Part shown: piece by piece, positions 1 through 7,451 of the stretch
How positions within the stretch are numbered: position 1 is the stretch's first letter
How the letters are laid out: each line of letters begins with the position of its first letter
DNA from: Promethearchaeota archaeon
Lineage (GTDB): Archaea; Asgardarchaeota; Lokiarchaeia; Sigynarchaeales; SOKP01
DNA: 14,000 nucleotides
NCBI GenBank assembly: GCA_030668025.1
Contig: DAOUUT010000069.1
Coordinates: 1 to 14,000, forward strand
Direction: 5' to 3'
The notes under the pieces: model-generated
Seen by the model: only the letters and a program-made list of their open reading frames with translations
Told to the model about the DNA's origin: nothing
The model's database searches: none
Program-made: the position numbers and the translations under genes

Positions 1-1
1 A

Positions 2-58
2 GTTTTGGAGTTTAAGATCGAAGGAGAAGATTATCACATAAAAATTAAGAAGGCTTAA
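2..58 (+). CDS. C-terminal end of a gene that begins outside the window
   Basis: The first 18 codons of this frame read VLEFKIEGEDYHIKIKKA and end at TAA (56-58). The charged, codon-regular composition looks like a genuine protein tail, but it is too short to assign a family. The gene runs plus strand and enters from the left edge. About 100 AT-rich bases without an evident gene follow it. It could be a chance open stretch. Confidence 0.4.
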   Translation, partial: VLEFKIEGEDYHIKIKKA

Positions 59-157
59 AAAACCAATTTTTTCTTTAATTATTAATTATGTGATATTTAC
101 ATTTTCTTTTTTTAAAACCAAATTCTCTAAATATTCCCCCCAAAATTCTACTTCTAA

Positions 158-454
158 ATAATCGATCCATATGAAATTGTAAACAGAATCGAGCTAAATA
201 AATATTTAGACCATGAATGGTACCAAACAATTCTTAAAATAATTGATAACGCAATAATTTATTATATTCGTGAAAAATTCTACAAGGAAAAACTTTTATC
301 AAAATATTGGAAATTTATTAAAACAAAAGGAATTTCTGAAAAACTAATGAAAGAATTCATTAATAATGTATTAAAATCGAGAAAACTACACTTAGATGTG
401 TGGTTCTCGTTAATTGTTATTATAGTAATTCCAATCAATTCTGATTTATATTAA
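158..454 (+). pseudogene. Start-less ORF fragment, unrecognised
   Basis: The frame is open for 98 codons from an upstream TAA (155-157) to TAA (452-454). It has no ATG, GTG or TTG near its beginning; the first Met is around base 345. The part up to about base 375 has a plausible coding composition rich in Lys, Glu and aromatics (for example LDHEWYQTILKIIDNAIIYY). The last 25 codons run antisense to the TnpB remnant and are probably spurious. The simplest reading is a broken plus-strand gene whose 3' end was lost where transposon sequence was joined. I do not recognise the family. A random open frame is possible. Confidence 0.3.
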
Positions 455-672
455 ACTTGATTAATCAACCTTAGGAACGGAATCTGAACGAATTTCTGGT
501 TATTTTTCTTACCAATGTTTATATTCTGCTTCCAGCCATGATTATATCCAATTACAATTGTTCCGATGTTATGTTGAATACAATACTTAATTATATTCTT
601 AGTGATTCGATGAAACAAAGTATTAAGTCTATTATTTCGAGTCACATAGAGTTTTTTGATTCTCTTGGGATT
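376..672 (-). pseudogene. tnpB: Remnant of an IS200/IS605-family TnpB (OrfB) protein
   Basis: Reading the minus strand from 672 gives the middle of a TnpB protein, the RNA-guided nuclease of IS200/IS605 elements. Recognisable segments are HRITKNIIKYC, GTIVIGYNHGWKQNINIGKK, NQKFVQIPF and, after an in-frame TAA at 451-453, YKSELIGI followed by INENHTSKCSFLD. The last matches the family's E-x-x-TSK-C block that carries the second RuvC catalytic Glu. The first RuvC Asp, the zinc ribbon and the final RuvC Asp are all missing. The TAA stands where the family normally has Lys, so AAA to TAA is the likely mutation. The fragment lies directly after, and in frame with, the kinase stop codon. No TnpA gene or element ends were found. 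It is inactive debris. Confidence 0.8.
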
Positions 673-2736
673 TTAATTTCTTTGCAGCCTTATAATGAAT
701 GTGCTTCCTTTATTTCTTCCTTTAGATTTTACGATGATCTCACCATTATGTAATTTAACAATCTCATTTGCAATGTATAAACCAAGACCTGCACCTTCGA
801 TATCCACATCCATCCCTTTCCCGTATCTCTCAATTTTACCAAATCTTTTAAATAGAAATGGTTTTTCCTTTTTTGTTAATCCAACGCCATCATCCTTAAC
901 AATAATGTCTATATAATTAGGATGGTCGAATGTGCTTACAAAAATATTACCGTTAGTAGGGGTGTTTTTCACTGCGTTTGATAAGATATTGGAAATTGCT
1001 CTTTTAATCGTTGATTTATCTGCTTCTATGTATAGTTCTTTGAGAAGTTCAATATTTATAAAAATTTTGCGTTTTTTTGCTTGAAAAACTATATCTTCAA
1101 CGCAATTTTTGATTATTTGAATTATATTTTTTCGTTTTAAACTCAAATTAAGTTCTTTTAAATCTATATTATAGGCAAGTATCAGATTATCAGCTAGGTT
1201 TTTTAATCTATATCCTCCCAAGTGAATTAATTCAATAATATGGTGATTATGATCTTTAATTTTATCGATAGAGTGATCTAATAGATATTGTGATCCACTA
1301 AATATTGAAATTAAGGGAGTTTTTAATTCGTGTGATATCCTTCTTATTAAATCGTTCCTAATTTGATCAAGTTCTGTTAACTTTTTGATTTCACTTTTCA
1401 TCATTTCATCTATTTTTCTTTTTTCAGTAATGTCTTTTATAATAACAAACATTTTTAATTTGTTATTGATTTCTCCGATACTCCCATTTATAGAAATTGG
1501 AATGAAATATCCTTTTTTATGCATTATTCTTAATTCCATAGAAAATTTACTTCCCGCTTTAAGAGTAGTGTTTATCAGTTTTTTATAAGCTAGTTTATCT
1601 TCTGAATGAATTAGTTCCATGTATTCAATTCCAATTAGTTCTTTTGGTTGATGCCCTATTATATCATAAATTTGAGGACTTAAGAAAGTTATTGTACCGT
1701 CTATATCACCCTCCATCAGAACATCTGAAATGTTATTTACTAGATTTCGCATTTTTTCCTCTGATATTTTCAACTCATAAGTCCTTTCCTCAACTTTTTG
1801 TTCTAAAATCCTATTTAAATCTCTGAATTTTTGTTCGGATTTCTCCAAAGATTCCAAATTAGAACTATTTATAAGTGCGATTGCGGCAATTTGAGCAAAT
1901 GTAGTAACAAGTTTAGTATCATCTTCATTAAATTCTCCTGGTTTATTAGTTAATCCTATTAATCCTTCAATTTCGCTATTTATTATTAATGGCACAAACA
2001 TGACATTTTTAAGCGCTAAATGTCCTTTTGGTAAAAGTTGTTTCCAATCTGAGTTTAAAAGGTTGTTATAATATTTTATCTCCTTAGAATTTACTCCCTC
2101 CTTTAATAAACCTCTAATAGGTAGAGAGAGTTTTGTGTCTACATCTCTAGTTAATCCTTGCGAATCCAAAAAAAGAACTTGAATTATTTTTTTATCTGGT
2201 GTTAACATACCAACAAATCCATCAATATTTCCAATTAAACTAACACAAGAATTAAAAATGATTCTAATTAATTCTTCAAATTTCTCGTATTCCAAAACAG
2301 CTCTGGAAGCTTTTAATAATGCTGAGAACTCAAGATTCTTTTTTATGATTGCTCTTTCTGCTTCTTTCTGCTCGCTGATATCTCTTGAAATTATAAGAAC
2401 TTTTTTTTCTCCTAACAAATCCATAAACATCTTTCCTCTAATTCCAAACCAAAAATATTTATTGATTTTATCTATTATTCTTAGTTCTATCTTTCCTTCC
2501 CCTACTTTACTGGTTTCTTGTAAGGCGCTAACAATAGATTTAACATCGCCGGGATGAACATAGTCCAATAAAGATTTTCTAAGCAAATCTTCTTTTGAAA
2601 ATCTTAATAATGTGCTATAAACTGACTCGTTTACATATTCTAATTCCCATTTTTCGTTAAGAATGTCAATTAAGTCGTTTGCGTTTTCAGAAATCAAACG
2701 ATAGTTCTCTTCAGAGCTTTTTAATTGTTCTTCCAT
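673..2736 (-). CDS. PAS-GAF-PAS sensor histidine kinase (C-terminal part of a broken receiver-kinase gene)
   Basis: This 687-residue frame encodes a cytosolic histidine kinase with no membrane segment. Domains in order: PAS at about 10-120 ending RDISEQKEAE; GAF at about 135-292; a coiled coil at 295-325 (EKSEQKFRDL through VEERTYELK); PAS at about 326-440 ending KDITEKRK; HisKA with the H-box SHELKTPL, phospho-acceptor His469; and HATPase with the N box ISNILSNAVKN (579-589), G1 box DDGVG (615-619) and G2 box GAGLGL (648-653). All motifs needed for autophosphorylation are present. The ATG at 2736 sits inside NITERKKMEEQL, the typical end of another PAS domain, so it is probably not the natural start. 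Coding sense continues upstream in other frames toward the receiver ORF. The protein may be made from this internal ATG, or the gene may be dead. What it senses is unknown. Confidence 0.88.
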   Translation of the reverse strand: MEEQLKSSEENYRLISENANDLIDILNEKWELEYVNESVYSTLLRFSKEDLLRKSLLDYVHPGDVKSIVSALQETSKVGEGKIELRIIDKINKYFWFGIRGKMFMDLLGEKKVLIISRDISEQKEAERAIIKKNLEFSALLKASRAVLEYEKFEELIRIIFNSCVSLIGNIDGFVGMLTPDKKIIQVLFLDSQGLTRDVDTKLSLPIRGLLKEGVNSKEIKYYNNLLNSDWKQLLPKGHLALKNVMFVPLIINSEIEGLIGLTNKPGEFNEDDTKLVTTFAQIAAIALINSSNLESLEKSEQKFRDLNRILEQKVEERTYELKISEEKMRNLVNNISDVLMEGDIDGTITFLSPQIYDIIGHQPKELIGIEYMELIHSEDKLAYKKLINTTLKAGSKFSMELRIMHKKGYFIPISINGSIGEINNKLKMFVIIKDITEKRKIDEMMKSEIKKLTELDQIRNDLIRRISHELKTPLISIFSGSQYLLDHSIDKIKDHNHHIIELIHLGGYRLKNLADNLILAYNIDLKELNLSLKRKNIIQIIKNCVEDIVFQAKKRKIFINIELLKELYIEADKSTIKRAISNILSNAVKNTPTNGNIFVSTFDHPNYIDIIVKDDGVGLTKKEKPFLFKRFGKIERYGKGMDVDIEGAGLGLYIANEIVKLHNGEIIVKSKGRNKGSTFIIRLQRN

Positions 2737-2935
2737 TTTTTTGCGTTCGGTAATATTCGTGAAAGTCCCATAACACCGATAACTTGTCCATCCGAGTCTT
2801 TATAGGGATAAGATGTAATAATGCAAGAAATTTTTGTACCATCAATATTATTTATGTCGTGTGCTAATAAATCTTTGTAAAAACTGGCGAAGTTGTAAAC
2901 ATCCTGTATTTTTTTCGGGATTCTCTTAATTTTTT
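2737..2935 (-). pseudogene. Frameshifted linker between receiver and kinase ORFs
   Basis: The kinase and receiver ORFs are not separated by true intergenic sequence. In a third minus-strand frame this stretch encodes IQDVYNFASFYKDLLAHDIN, then NIDGTKISCIITSYPYKDSD, then GQVIGVMG. The last parts are a typical PAS core, and the kinase frame continues it as GTFTNITERKKMEEQL. One missing A in the 7-base run at 2909-2915 and one missing G at 2767-2769 account for both frame changes. DLLAHDINNI also resembles a histidine-kinase H-box, so a second kinase fragment may be joined here. Real decay and homopolymer assembly errors are both possible. Confidence 0.65.
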
Positions 2936-3205
2936 AGTTCTATATTCTATTCTTTGCTCTAATTCTTTATTTAATTCTTCTAATTTTTCTTTATATCTTT
3001 CTAACTCGACTTCTACCCCATCCTTTATCGGCATCCTATAATCCATCAAAATAACATCGGGCTTCTCGGATAGCGCTTTAAAATCGAATATTACCTCTTG
3101 TCCGTTGCAAGCAAATCTAAGGATGGTAAATCCAGCATTCTTAAATATCATTCTATACAATTTTCGCAACGAAGGCTCATCCTCAACGATAAAAATCTTC
3201 AACAA
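2864..3205 (-). CDS. Truncated receiver (REC) domain followed by a coiled coil
   Basis: The first 66 residues are the N-terminal half of a response-regulator receiver domain. IFIVEDEP holds the acidic pair Glu8/Asp9, and VILMDYRMPIKDG holds the phospho-acceptor Asp55. At residue 66-67 the sequence jumps directly into a coiled coil (ELERYKEKLEELNKELEQR). The switch Thr/Ser, the conserved Lys and the last two or three strands and helices of the fold are missing, so about half the domain has been deleted. The coil ends in KLRESRKKYR, the usual entry to a PAS domain, after which the frame is lost. The apparent start is TTG at 3203-3205, with TTG as the second codon too. It lies 63 bases after the 301-residue gene. 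A half receiver is unlikely to fold or accept phosphate normally. Family assignment is firm; function as an intact protein is doubtful. Confidence 0.7.
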   Translation of the reverse strand: MLKIFIVEDEPSLRKLYRMIFKNAGFTILRFACNGQEVIFDFKALSEKPDVILMDYRMPIKDGVEVELERYKEKLEELNKELEQRIEYRTKKLRESRKKYRMFTTSPVFTKIY

Positions 3206-3268
3206 ATAATTTTTTCTCGAAAAATTTTTAATTATTTTTCATTTGAAAAACCTGAATTTATGAAAACA

Positions 3269-4174
3269 TCATTCTTCTTTAGTTATTGAATCCCCCGCTT
3301 TCTTGGAATTTAAATAATTTTTATATGATCCAATATTAGCATTCCAAAATTCACTCTTTTTAAATGCTAAGTATTCTGCGTGATTCTCAATACCATACTT
3401 TATTGCTTCTAAATAGTCATAAAAATTTGTAAAGTTTCCATTTTGGATATTATAATAATCCTCAAAACTTTTAAAATCTTCATTATCATTCCCTTCTGAA
3501 ATAAATAAAATCCCTTCTTTTACTACATATAAGAAATAATTTATACAACTTGAATCCTTATAACAGCTAAAAATAACATTTAGTTTATCATAAATGAATA
3601 ATTCAATAAATTGCTTATTTGGTAAGAAAACTTTTTCTTTTATTCCTTGAATACGATTTGTGAATATAATTTTTGGAGTATTTATCTGTGGTATCTTATC
3701 TAAAAGAGGTTTTTTTTTTTCTTCTTCCAAAATCGCCTTTTCTATTAATTCTTGATTAATTATTATTGGCCTTTCTTGCCATTTTAAACTAAAATCGGTA
3801 ATCAGATTTTTAAATTCATTATGCGCTATTTCTGCAATGATTATTTTATCTATTTCTAAGATTGTTTCTAACACTTGAACAATCTCGTTTTGTTTTTTTT
3901 TACTTATGAAGTATATATCAAAATCAAAATCAAATATTCCCTTTTGTAAGATATCAGGTTCTGGCTTACTCCAGCATAACTTACCCTGTTCGTTTAACGC
4001 CCTCAATATAATAAATAACCTTACCTTTTTAAATTTGCAAGTTGATTGAATAAGTATGTTTAGTTTATAAAAGAATTTGCTTTCATCACTTATAATTGAT
4101 TTAATTCTTTTAAGAGGGATTGGTCTAATGAATGAAATTGTATTTTCACTCTGAAAATCCATATTTAATACCAT
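3269..4174 (-). CDS. Unrecognised 301-residue soluble protein in the Roadblock/GTPase operon
   Basis: I do not recognise this protein. It is 301 residues long with no signal peptide, membrane helix or nucleotide-binding motif. Two regions can be made out. An N-terminal half of about 1-130 alternates beta-like hydrophobic stretches (KKVRLFIILRAL, FDFDFDIYFISKK). After a Lys/Glu linker near 145-160, a second alpha/beta part of about 175-280 follows (KQFIELFIYDKLNVIFSC, NYFLYVVKEGILFISEGNDN). The C-terminus is charged. It starts at ATG 4174, with an alternative Met at residue 5. It begins 42 bases after the GTPase gene and ends 63 bases before the receiver ORF, so it is probably co-transcribed and may link the GTPase switch to the kinase. 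That link is inferred from position only. Confidence 0.8.
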   Translation of the reverse strand: MVLNMDFQSENTISFIRPIPLKRIKSIISDESKFFYKLNILIQSTCKFKKVRLFIILRALNEQGKLCWSKPEPDILQKGIFDFDFDIYFISKKKQNEIVQVLETILEIDKIIIAEIAHNEFKNLITDFSLKWQERPIIINQELIEKAILEEEKKKPLLDKIPQINTPKIIFTNRIQGIKEKVFLPNKQFIELFIYDKLNVIFSCYKDSSCINYFLYVVKEGILFISEGNDNEDFKSFEDYYNIQNGNFTNFYDYLEAIKYGIENHAEYLAFKKSEFWNANIGSYKNYLNSKKAGDSITKEE

Positions 4175-4216
4175 AGAATCACTTTATTAATTGGTAATTT
4201 TTATTTGTTTGTTTAT

Positions 4217-5677
4217 TTAAACTAAACAATTCATAATAATATGCATAAATAATTCGTCAACCCCTTCACCAGTTAAAGCAGAAGTTTCAAAAAAGGTACA
4301 ATTTAATTGACTTGCAATTAATTCCGCCTTATGCCTGATCTCGTTACGATTATTAACTAAATCGATTTTATTTCCTATTAGAAAATATGTTATAGAATTA
4401 CTTCCACAAAAAGATCTAGCTCCTTCTAACCATTCATTGACCTTTTCAAGAGTATCAATTCTTGAATAATCAAATAAAATAAGAATTGCTTTAGGTTTGG
4501 AAATTTTGTAAAAGGATTTACGAACTTTAGCGAAGATTTTTAAACCTCCCATATCAACTAAATTTAACATTATATTAGCCTCTTTTGTGATTTGAAGCTC
4601 TTTTTCAGCAATAGAAATGCCTATTGTAGGGTTATATTTTTCTTCAAATTTTCCATTAATATACATCTCGATTAAAGAGCTTTTACCGCTCCTTTCATCT
4701 CCAATTACTATTATTTCGGTTAACATGTTTATATCAGATAATATATCTTTTTGTGGTTTAAGATCTAGCCCACCACCTTCGAGCAATTTTGGAAGACGCA
4801 TAGAGATGCTTCGATTATTTAAAATCATAGATATTTTTTCCCCAACAATATATAAATAGAATATATATTTATCTATATCAGAATATAGGTCAGCAACCAC
4901 AACAAGTAAGGCGGGTTTTATCTTTCCTAATTCTAAATAAAACAACCGAAATTCGTTAGTATTAAAATTCCCGCTTTCAAATGATCTATTAGTAATAATT
5001 TTATTTTTTTCAATAATTGGCTCAATTAAATTCATAACATACTCAATGGTTTCTTCATTAAAACTTCTAATTGAATGTTGGGCAATTATAATTCCGTCAA
5101 GATTTATAATAAAAGCCGCTACTATATTATGAATCTCATTTAATAGATTTTTTAATAAATTATTTAATAATGAAATGATAATGTCTTTGTTTTCTTCAAA
5201 TTCATGGATTATTAGATTTTGTTTTGCGCGATAAGGACATTCATTACATAAAAAACGGTTACCACCACAATTTTTTTGTGATATTCTCATATTGGTTAAG
5301 CATTCTGAAAATGGATAGAATTGAGTTAATTCACCATCAAATTGATTAAGAATAAGGGAGTAATTGTCAAAAAATATTGAAGATATTTTTTGTATCTTAC
5401 AAATAATTTCTTTAGAATTATAATTATAATTTGTAATAATTACAAAGAGAATACTATAATTTTTTGAATCTTTATAGAAATGAAAAGTAAAATTATCAAA
5501 ATTAATGGTGTTTATATATGATTTTGTGACTTCTGACGAGAAACTTTGAATTGCAGTAAGAAAACCAGAAACTAAACTTATATCCGAAAATAAGGGATTA
5601 CTTTTATCAAAACTATGATTAAAGATTAAGAGACCGTCTTTAATAATAAAAATACTGCGAATAATAATAACCCCCAA
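4217..5677 (-). CDS. Longin-like / Roadblock-LC7 / Ras-like small GTPase fusion protein
   Basis: This 486-residue protein has three parts. Residues 1-125 look like a longin-type sensor fold (IIIRSIFIIKDGLLIFNHSF, then two further strands and a helix). A short Cys cluster follows (Cys126, Cys137, Cys144, Cys147; NRFLCNECPYR). Residues 160-290 are a Roadblock/LC7 domain (VAAFIINLDGIIIAQHS). Residues 318-486 are a Ras-superfamily GTPase with P-loop GDERSGKSS (326-334), switch I Thr351 in NPTIG, G3 DMGGL (375-379), G4 NKID (436-439) and G5 ETSAL. Ras, Rab and Arf carry Gln where Leu379 stands, so intrinsic GTP hydrolysis may be slow. Roadblock proteins commonly bind small GTPases, so the fusion could be a self-contained switch. 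The start is TTG at 5675-5677; a stop lies four codons upstream and the next Met is residue 130, inside the protein. No CaaX box is present. Such multi-domain GTPases are typical of Asgard archaea. Confidence 0.9.
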   Translation of the reverse strand: MGVIIIRSIFIIKDGLLIFNHSFDKSNPLFSDISLVSGFLTAIQSFSSEVTKSYINTINFDNFTFHFYKDSKNYSILFVIITNYNYNSKEIICKIQKISSIFFDNYSLILNQFDGELTQFYPFSECLTNMRISQKNCGGNRFLCNECPYRAKQNLIIHEFEENKDIIISLLNNLLKNLLNEIHNIVAAFIINLDGIIIAQHSIRSFNEETIEYVMNLIEPIIEKNKIITNRSFESGNFNTNEFRLFYLELGKIKPALLVVVADLYSDIDKYIFYLYIVGEKISMILNNRSISMRLPKLLEGGGLDLKPQKDILSDINMLTEIIVIGDERSGKSSLIEMYINGKFEEKYNPTIGISIAEKELQITKEANIMLNLVDMGGLKIFAKVRKSFYKISKPKAILILFDYSRIDTLEKVNEWLEGARSFCGSNSITYFLIGNKIDLVNNRNEIRHKAELIASQLNCTFFETSALTGEGVDELFMHIIMNCLV

Positions 5678-5757
5678 ATCTTTTATTTATATTATGTTTA
5701 ATGATTTTTGTTGATAATTTTTTGACTTTCATTATAAAAAACTTAATTTCAATAAAT

Positions 5758-6237
5758 TTATTTATACATTAACTCATAAGTCTTATTCAAAATTTCTTGA
5801 TTTTCAGGTTCTAAAAAGTATATTGATAACTCATCTCTTAATTTATCAAAGTTAGTTAAAAGCGGTCTTGAATTGTATAATGTTGGAGAAATTGTTAATA
5901 ATATTAGACGATCTGATATAGCTCTAATAAGAATCATAAATCCCCTAGTAAAATATTTACTAACTAATACTCTAATTAAAATTCTCTCCCTTCTCTTATG
6001 AATATCCATTAATTCAATACCTTTAACAGATAATGATTCAATTGCAGTGTAGATTTCTAAAACTTTTTTATAATATAAATTATCTTCCATAAAATCATCG
6101 TTTAACGAGGCAATCATAAATCCTTCTTTATCTAATACAGAACAAGCAAAAACTTTGGATCGCTTTTTAAATTTTTTAAGTAATTCATTACTTCTTTTTT
6201 TAAATTCTTCAATACCTATCATTTCACGATAACTCAA
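5758..6237 (-). CDS. Roadblock/LC7 domain protein
   Basis: This 159-residue protein matches the Roadblock/LC7 (MglB-like) fold: an N-terminal helix (IEEFKKRSNELLKKF), a first hairpin carrying the usual D-x-x-G turn (ACSVLDKEGFMIASL), a long helix (YKKVLEIYTAIESL), then three strands ending in GFMILIRAISDRLILLTISP, and a C-terminal helix. Roadblock proteins dimerise and act as regulators or partners of small GTPases. It is the first gene of the minus-strand block and lies 80 bases before the GTPase fusion, which makes that protein its likely partner. The longest frame starts at TTG (6235-6237). An ATG five codons in (6222) is a good alternative and loses nothing of the domain. Confidence 0.85.
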   Translation of the reverse strand: MSYREMIGIEEFKKRSNELLKKFKKRSKVFACSVLDKEGFMIASLNDDFMEDNLYYKKVLEIYTAIESLSVKGIELMDIHKRRERILIRVLVSKYFTRGFMILIRAISDRLILLTISPTLYNSRPLLTNFDKLRDELSIYFLEPENQEILNKTYELMYK

Positions 6238-6300
6238 CGATTTTAAAACTATTGTTAAAAAGTAATTTTGAATTGTATCGTGATAATAAATTTCATATTT

Positions 6301-6360
6301 TTAAACTTTTTCAAAAAAAAGTTTGATTTTAAAGTTTTTTCAAAAGAAAAGTTTGATTTT
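6301..6360. repeat. Imperfect 30-base tandem repeat with inverted repeat, possible operator
   Basis: Two adjacent 30-base units share AAAAGTTTGATTTT at their 3' ends and a T-run followed by CAAAA in the middle. The first unit also forms an inverted repeat, AAACTTTTT (303-311) against AAAAAGTTT (316-324) in the last three digits of the coordinates. The tract lies between the divergent Roadblock operon and the PAS-Lrp regulator, where an Lrp-type protein could bind. Low base complexity makes chance similarity possible. Confidence 0.45.
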
Positions 6361-6477
6361 AAATCAACGTTTCATATGTTCATAAAATTAACTTATATTA
6401 AAGAGATTTACAAAAACTGAAATATATTTGGACAAATTTCGCTTTAGGAAAAATTAGGACATATTAAATAGTAAATA

Positions 6478-6490
6478 TTAATATAAATTA
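6478..6490 (+). promoter_or_regulatory. Possible archaeal TATA element for the PAS-Lrp gene
   Basis: The AT-rich ATATAAATTA segment lies about 40-45 bases before the ATG at 6528. That would place a transcription start some 20 bases before the start codon, as in short-leader archaeal mRNAs. The surrounding DNA is so AT-rich that this is only a weak call. Confidence 0.25.
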
Positions 6491-6527
6491 AAGAGATAAT
6501 TTCTATTTTTGAAGATGGCAAATAATC

Positions 6528-7451
6528 ATGAATGCTTTTAATATATTAAAGACTACAATTTCAGCAATAAAGACTCCTATATTAATTTTAGATAATAATT
6601 TAAATATTATCATTATTAATGAATCATTTTTTTCCTTATTTAAAATTAAAAGTGTGCCAATAGAGGCAATAAAGGGGGTTTCAATTTTTGAGTTTAATAA
6701 TAACCAATGGGATATACCAGAATTGAAAAAAATTTTTAAAAAAATATTACCTCAAAAAGAATTTAATGAAAATTTTGAAATTATTCATAATTTTAATAAT
6801 TTAGGGATAAAAAATTTAAGTATTAATATTAATAAAATTCGAATAGATGATGATAAGACTGAATATATTATTATTAATATTGAGGATATAACTAAAAGTT
6901 ATTATTTAGAGAAAAAGCAAGAAAAATTAATAAATGAAATAGATTATATAAATAAACAGATTATGTGCGCATTATTTGAAGATGGAAAACAAAGTTTACA
7001 GAAATTAAGTAAAAAGATATATAAATTAGATGGTACTCGTATGAGTAACACTGGAATTAAAAAGAGAATAGAAAAATTAACCAATAAAAAAATTCTTCGT
7101 ATTCAAGGAAATATTAATATTCAAAAACTCGGGTATAATGTTGTATTCCTCTTAGTAGAACTAAGGAACTATGAAAAAATTATAAATTATAATCGTCTTA
7201 GGTTCAATTGTCCACGATTATTTCTATTAGCCACTATTACGGGAAGATATCAATTAATTATAGGTTTAGTAGGAAGAAATTTAGAAGAGATTAATAGTTG
7301 TATAAATAGATGTGAATTAATTAGTAAAGATGATTTTGATATAAAAAACTCAGAAATTTTATTTTCTTCAAATTTAAAAATACCAAAGTATATTCCTATA
7401 GATTTTTTTTGTAATTTAGAAGGTAAATGTAAAAAATTTAAGGAAAAGTAA
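6528..7451 (+). CDS. PAS domain fused to an Lrp/AsnC-type transcription regulator
   Basis: This 307-residue protein starts with a PAS sensor domain (about 5-123). TPILILDNNLNIIIINESF is a standard PAS opening and IINIEDITKSY is the usual PAC ending. A short coil (125-138) leads to an Lrp/AsnC winged-helix region (139-195): EIDYINKQIMCALFEDGKQS, LQKLSKKI, and a recognition segment in TGIKKRIEKLTNKKILR. The Lrp transition INIQKLGYNVVFLLVEL opens the ligand/oligomerisation (RAM-like) half, about 203-280. The tail has two Cys (CNLEGKC). Lrp-type proteins are DNA-binding regulators that form multimers; the extra PAS domain suggests a cytosolic signal feeds in. It diverges from the Roadblock/GTPase operon and could regulate it. 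The sensed ligand is unknown. Confidence 0.83.
   Translation: MNAFNILKTTISAIKTPILILDNNLNIIIINESFFSLFKIKSVPIEAIKGVSIFEFNNNQWDIPELKKIFKKILPQKEFNENFEIIHNFNNLGIKNLSININKIRIDDDKTEYIIINIEDITKSYYLEKKQEKLINEIDYINKQIMCALFEDGKQSLQKLSKKIYKLDGTRMSNTGIKKRIEKLTNKKILRIQGNINIQKLGYNVVFLLVELRNYEKIINYNRLRFNCPRLFLLATITGRYQLIIGLVGRNLEEINSCINRCELISKDDFDIKNSEILFSSNLKIPKYIPIDFFCNLEGKCKKFKEK

Noticed and set aside
378..409. 12-pair bulged hairpin CGAGAA...TTCTCG, first taken for an IS200/IS605 end structure
   Set aside because: It lies inside the TnpB coding remnant (the part encoding TSKCSFLD), not beyond its end, so it cannot mark the element's terminus here.
4217..4230. Cys near the C-terminus of the GTPase (NCLV) as a prenylation site
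   Set aside because: A CaaX box needs three residues after Cys; only two follow.
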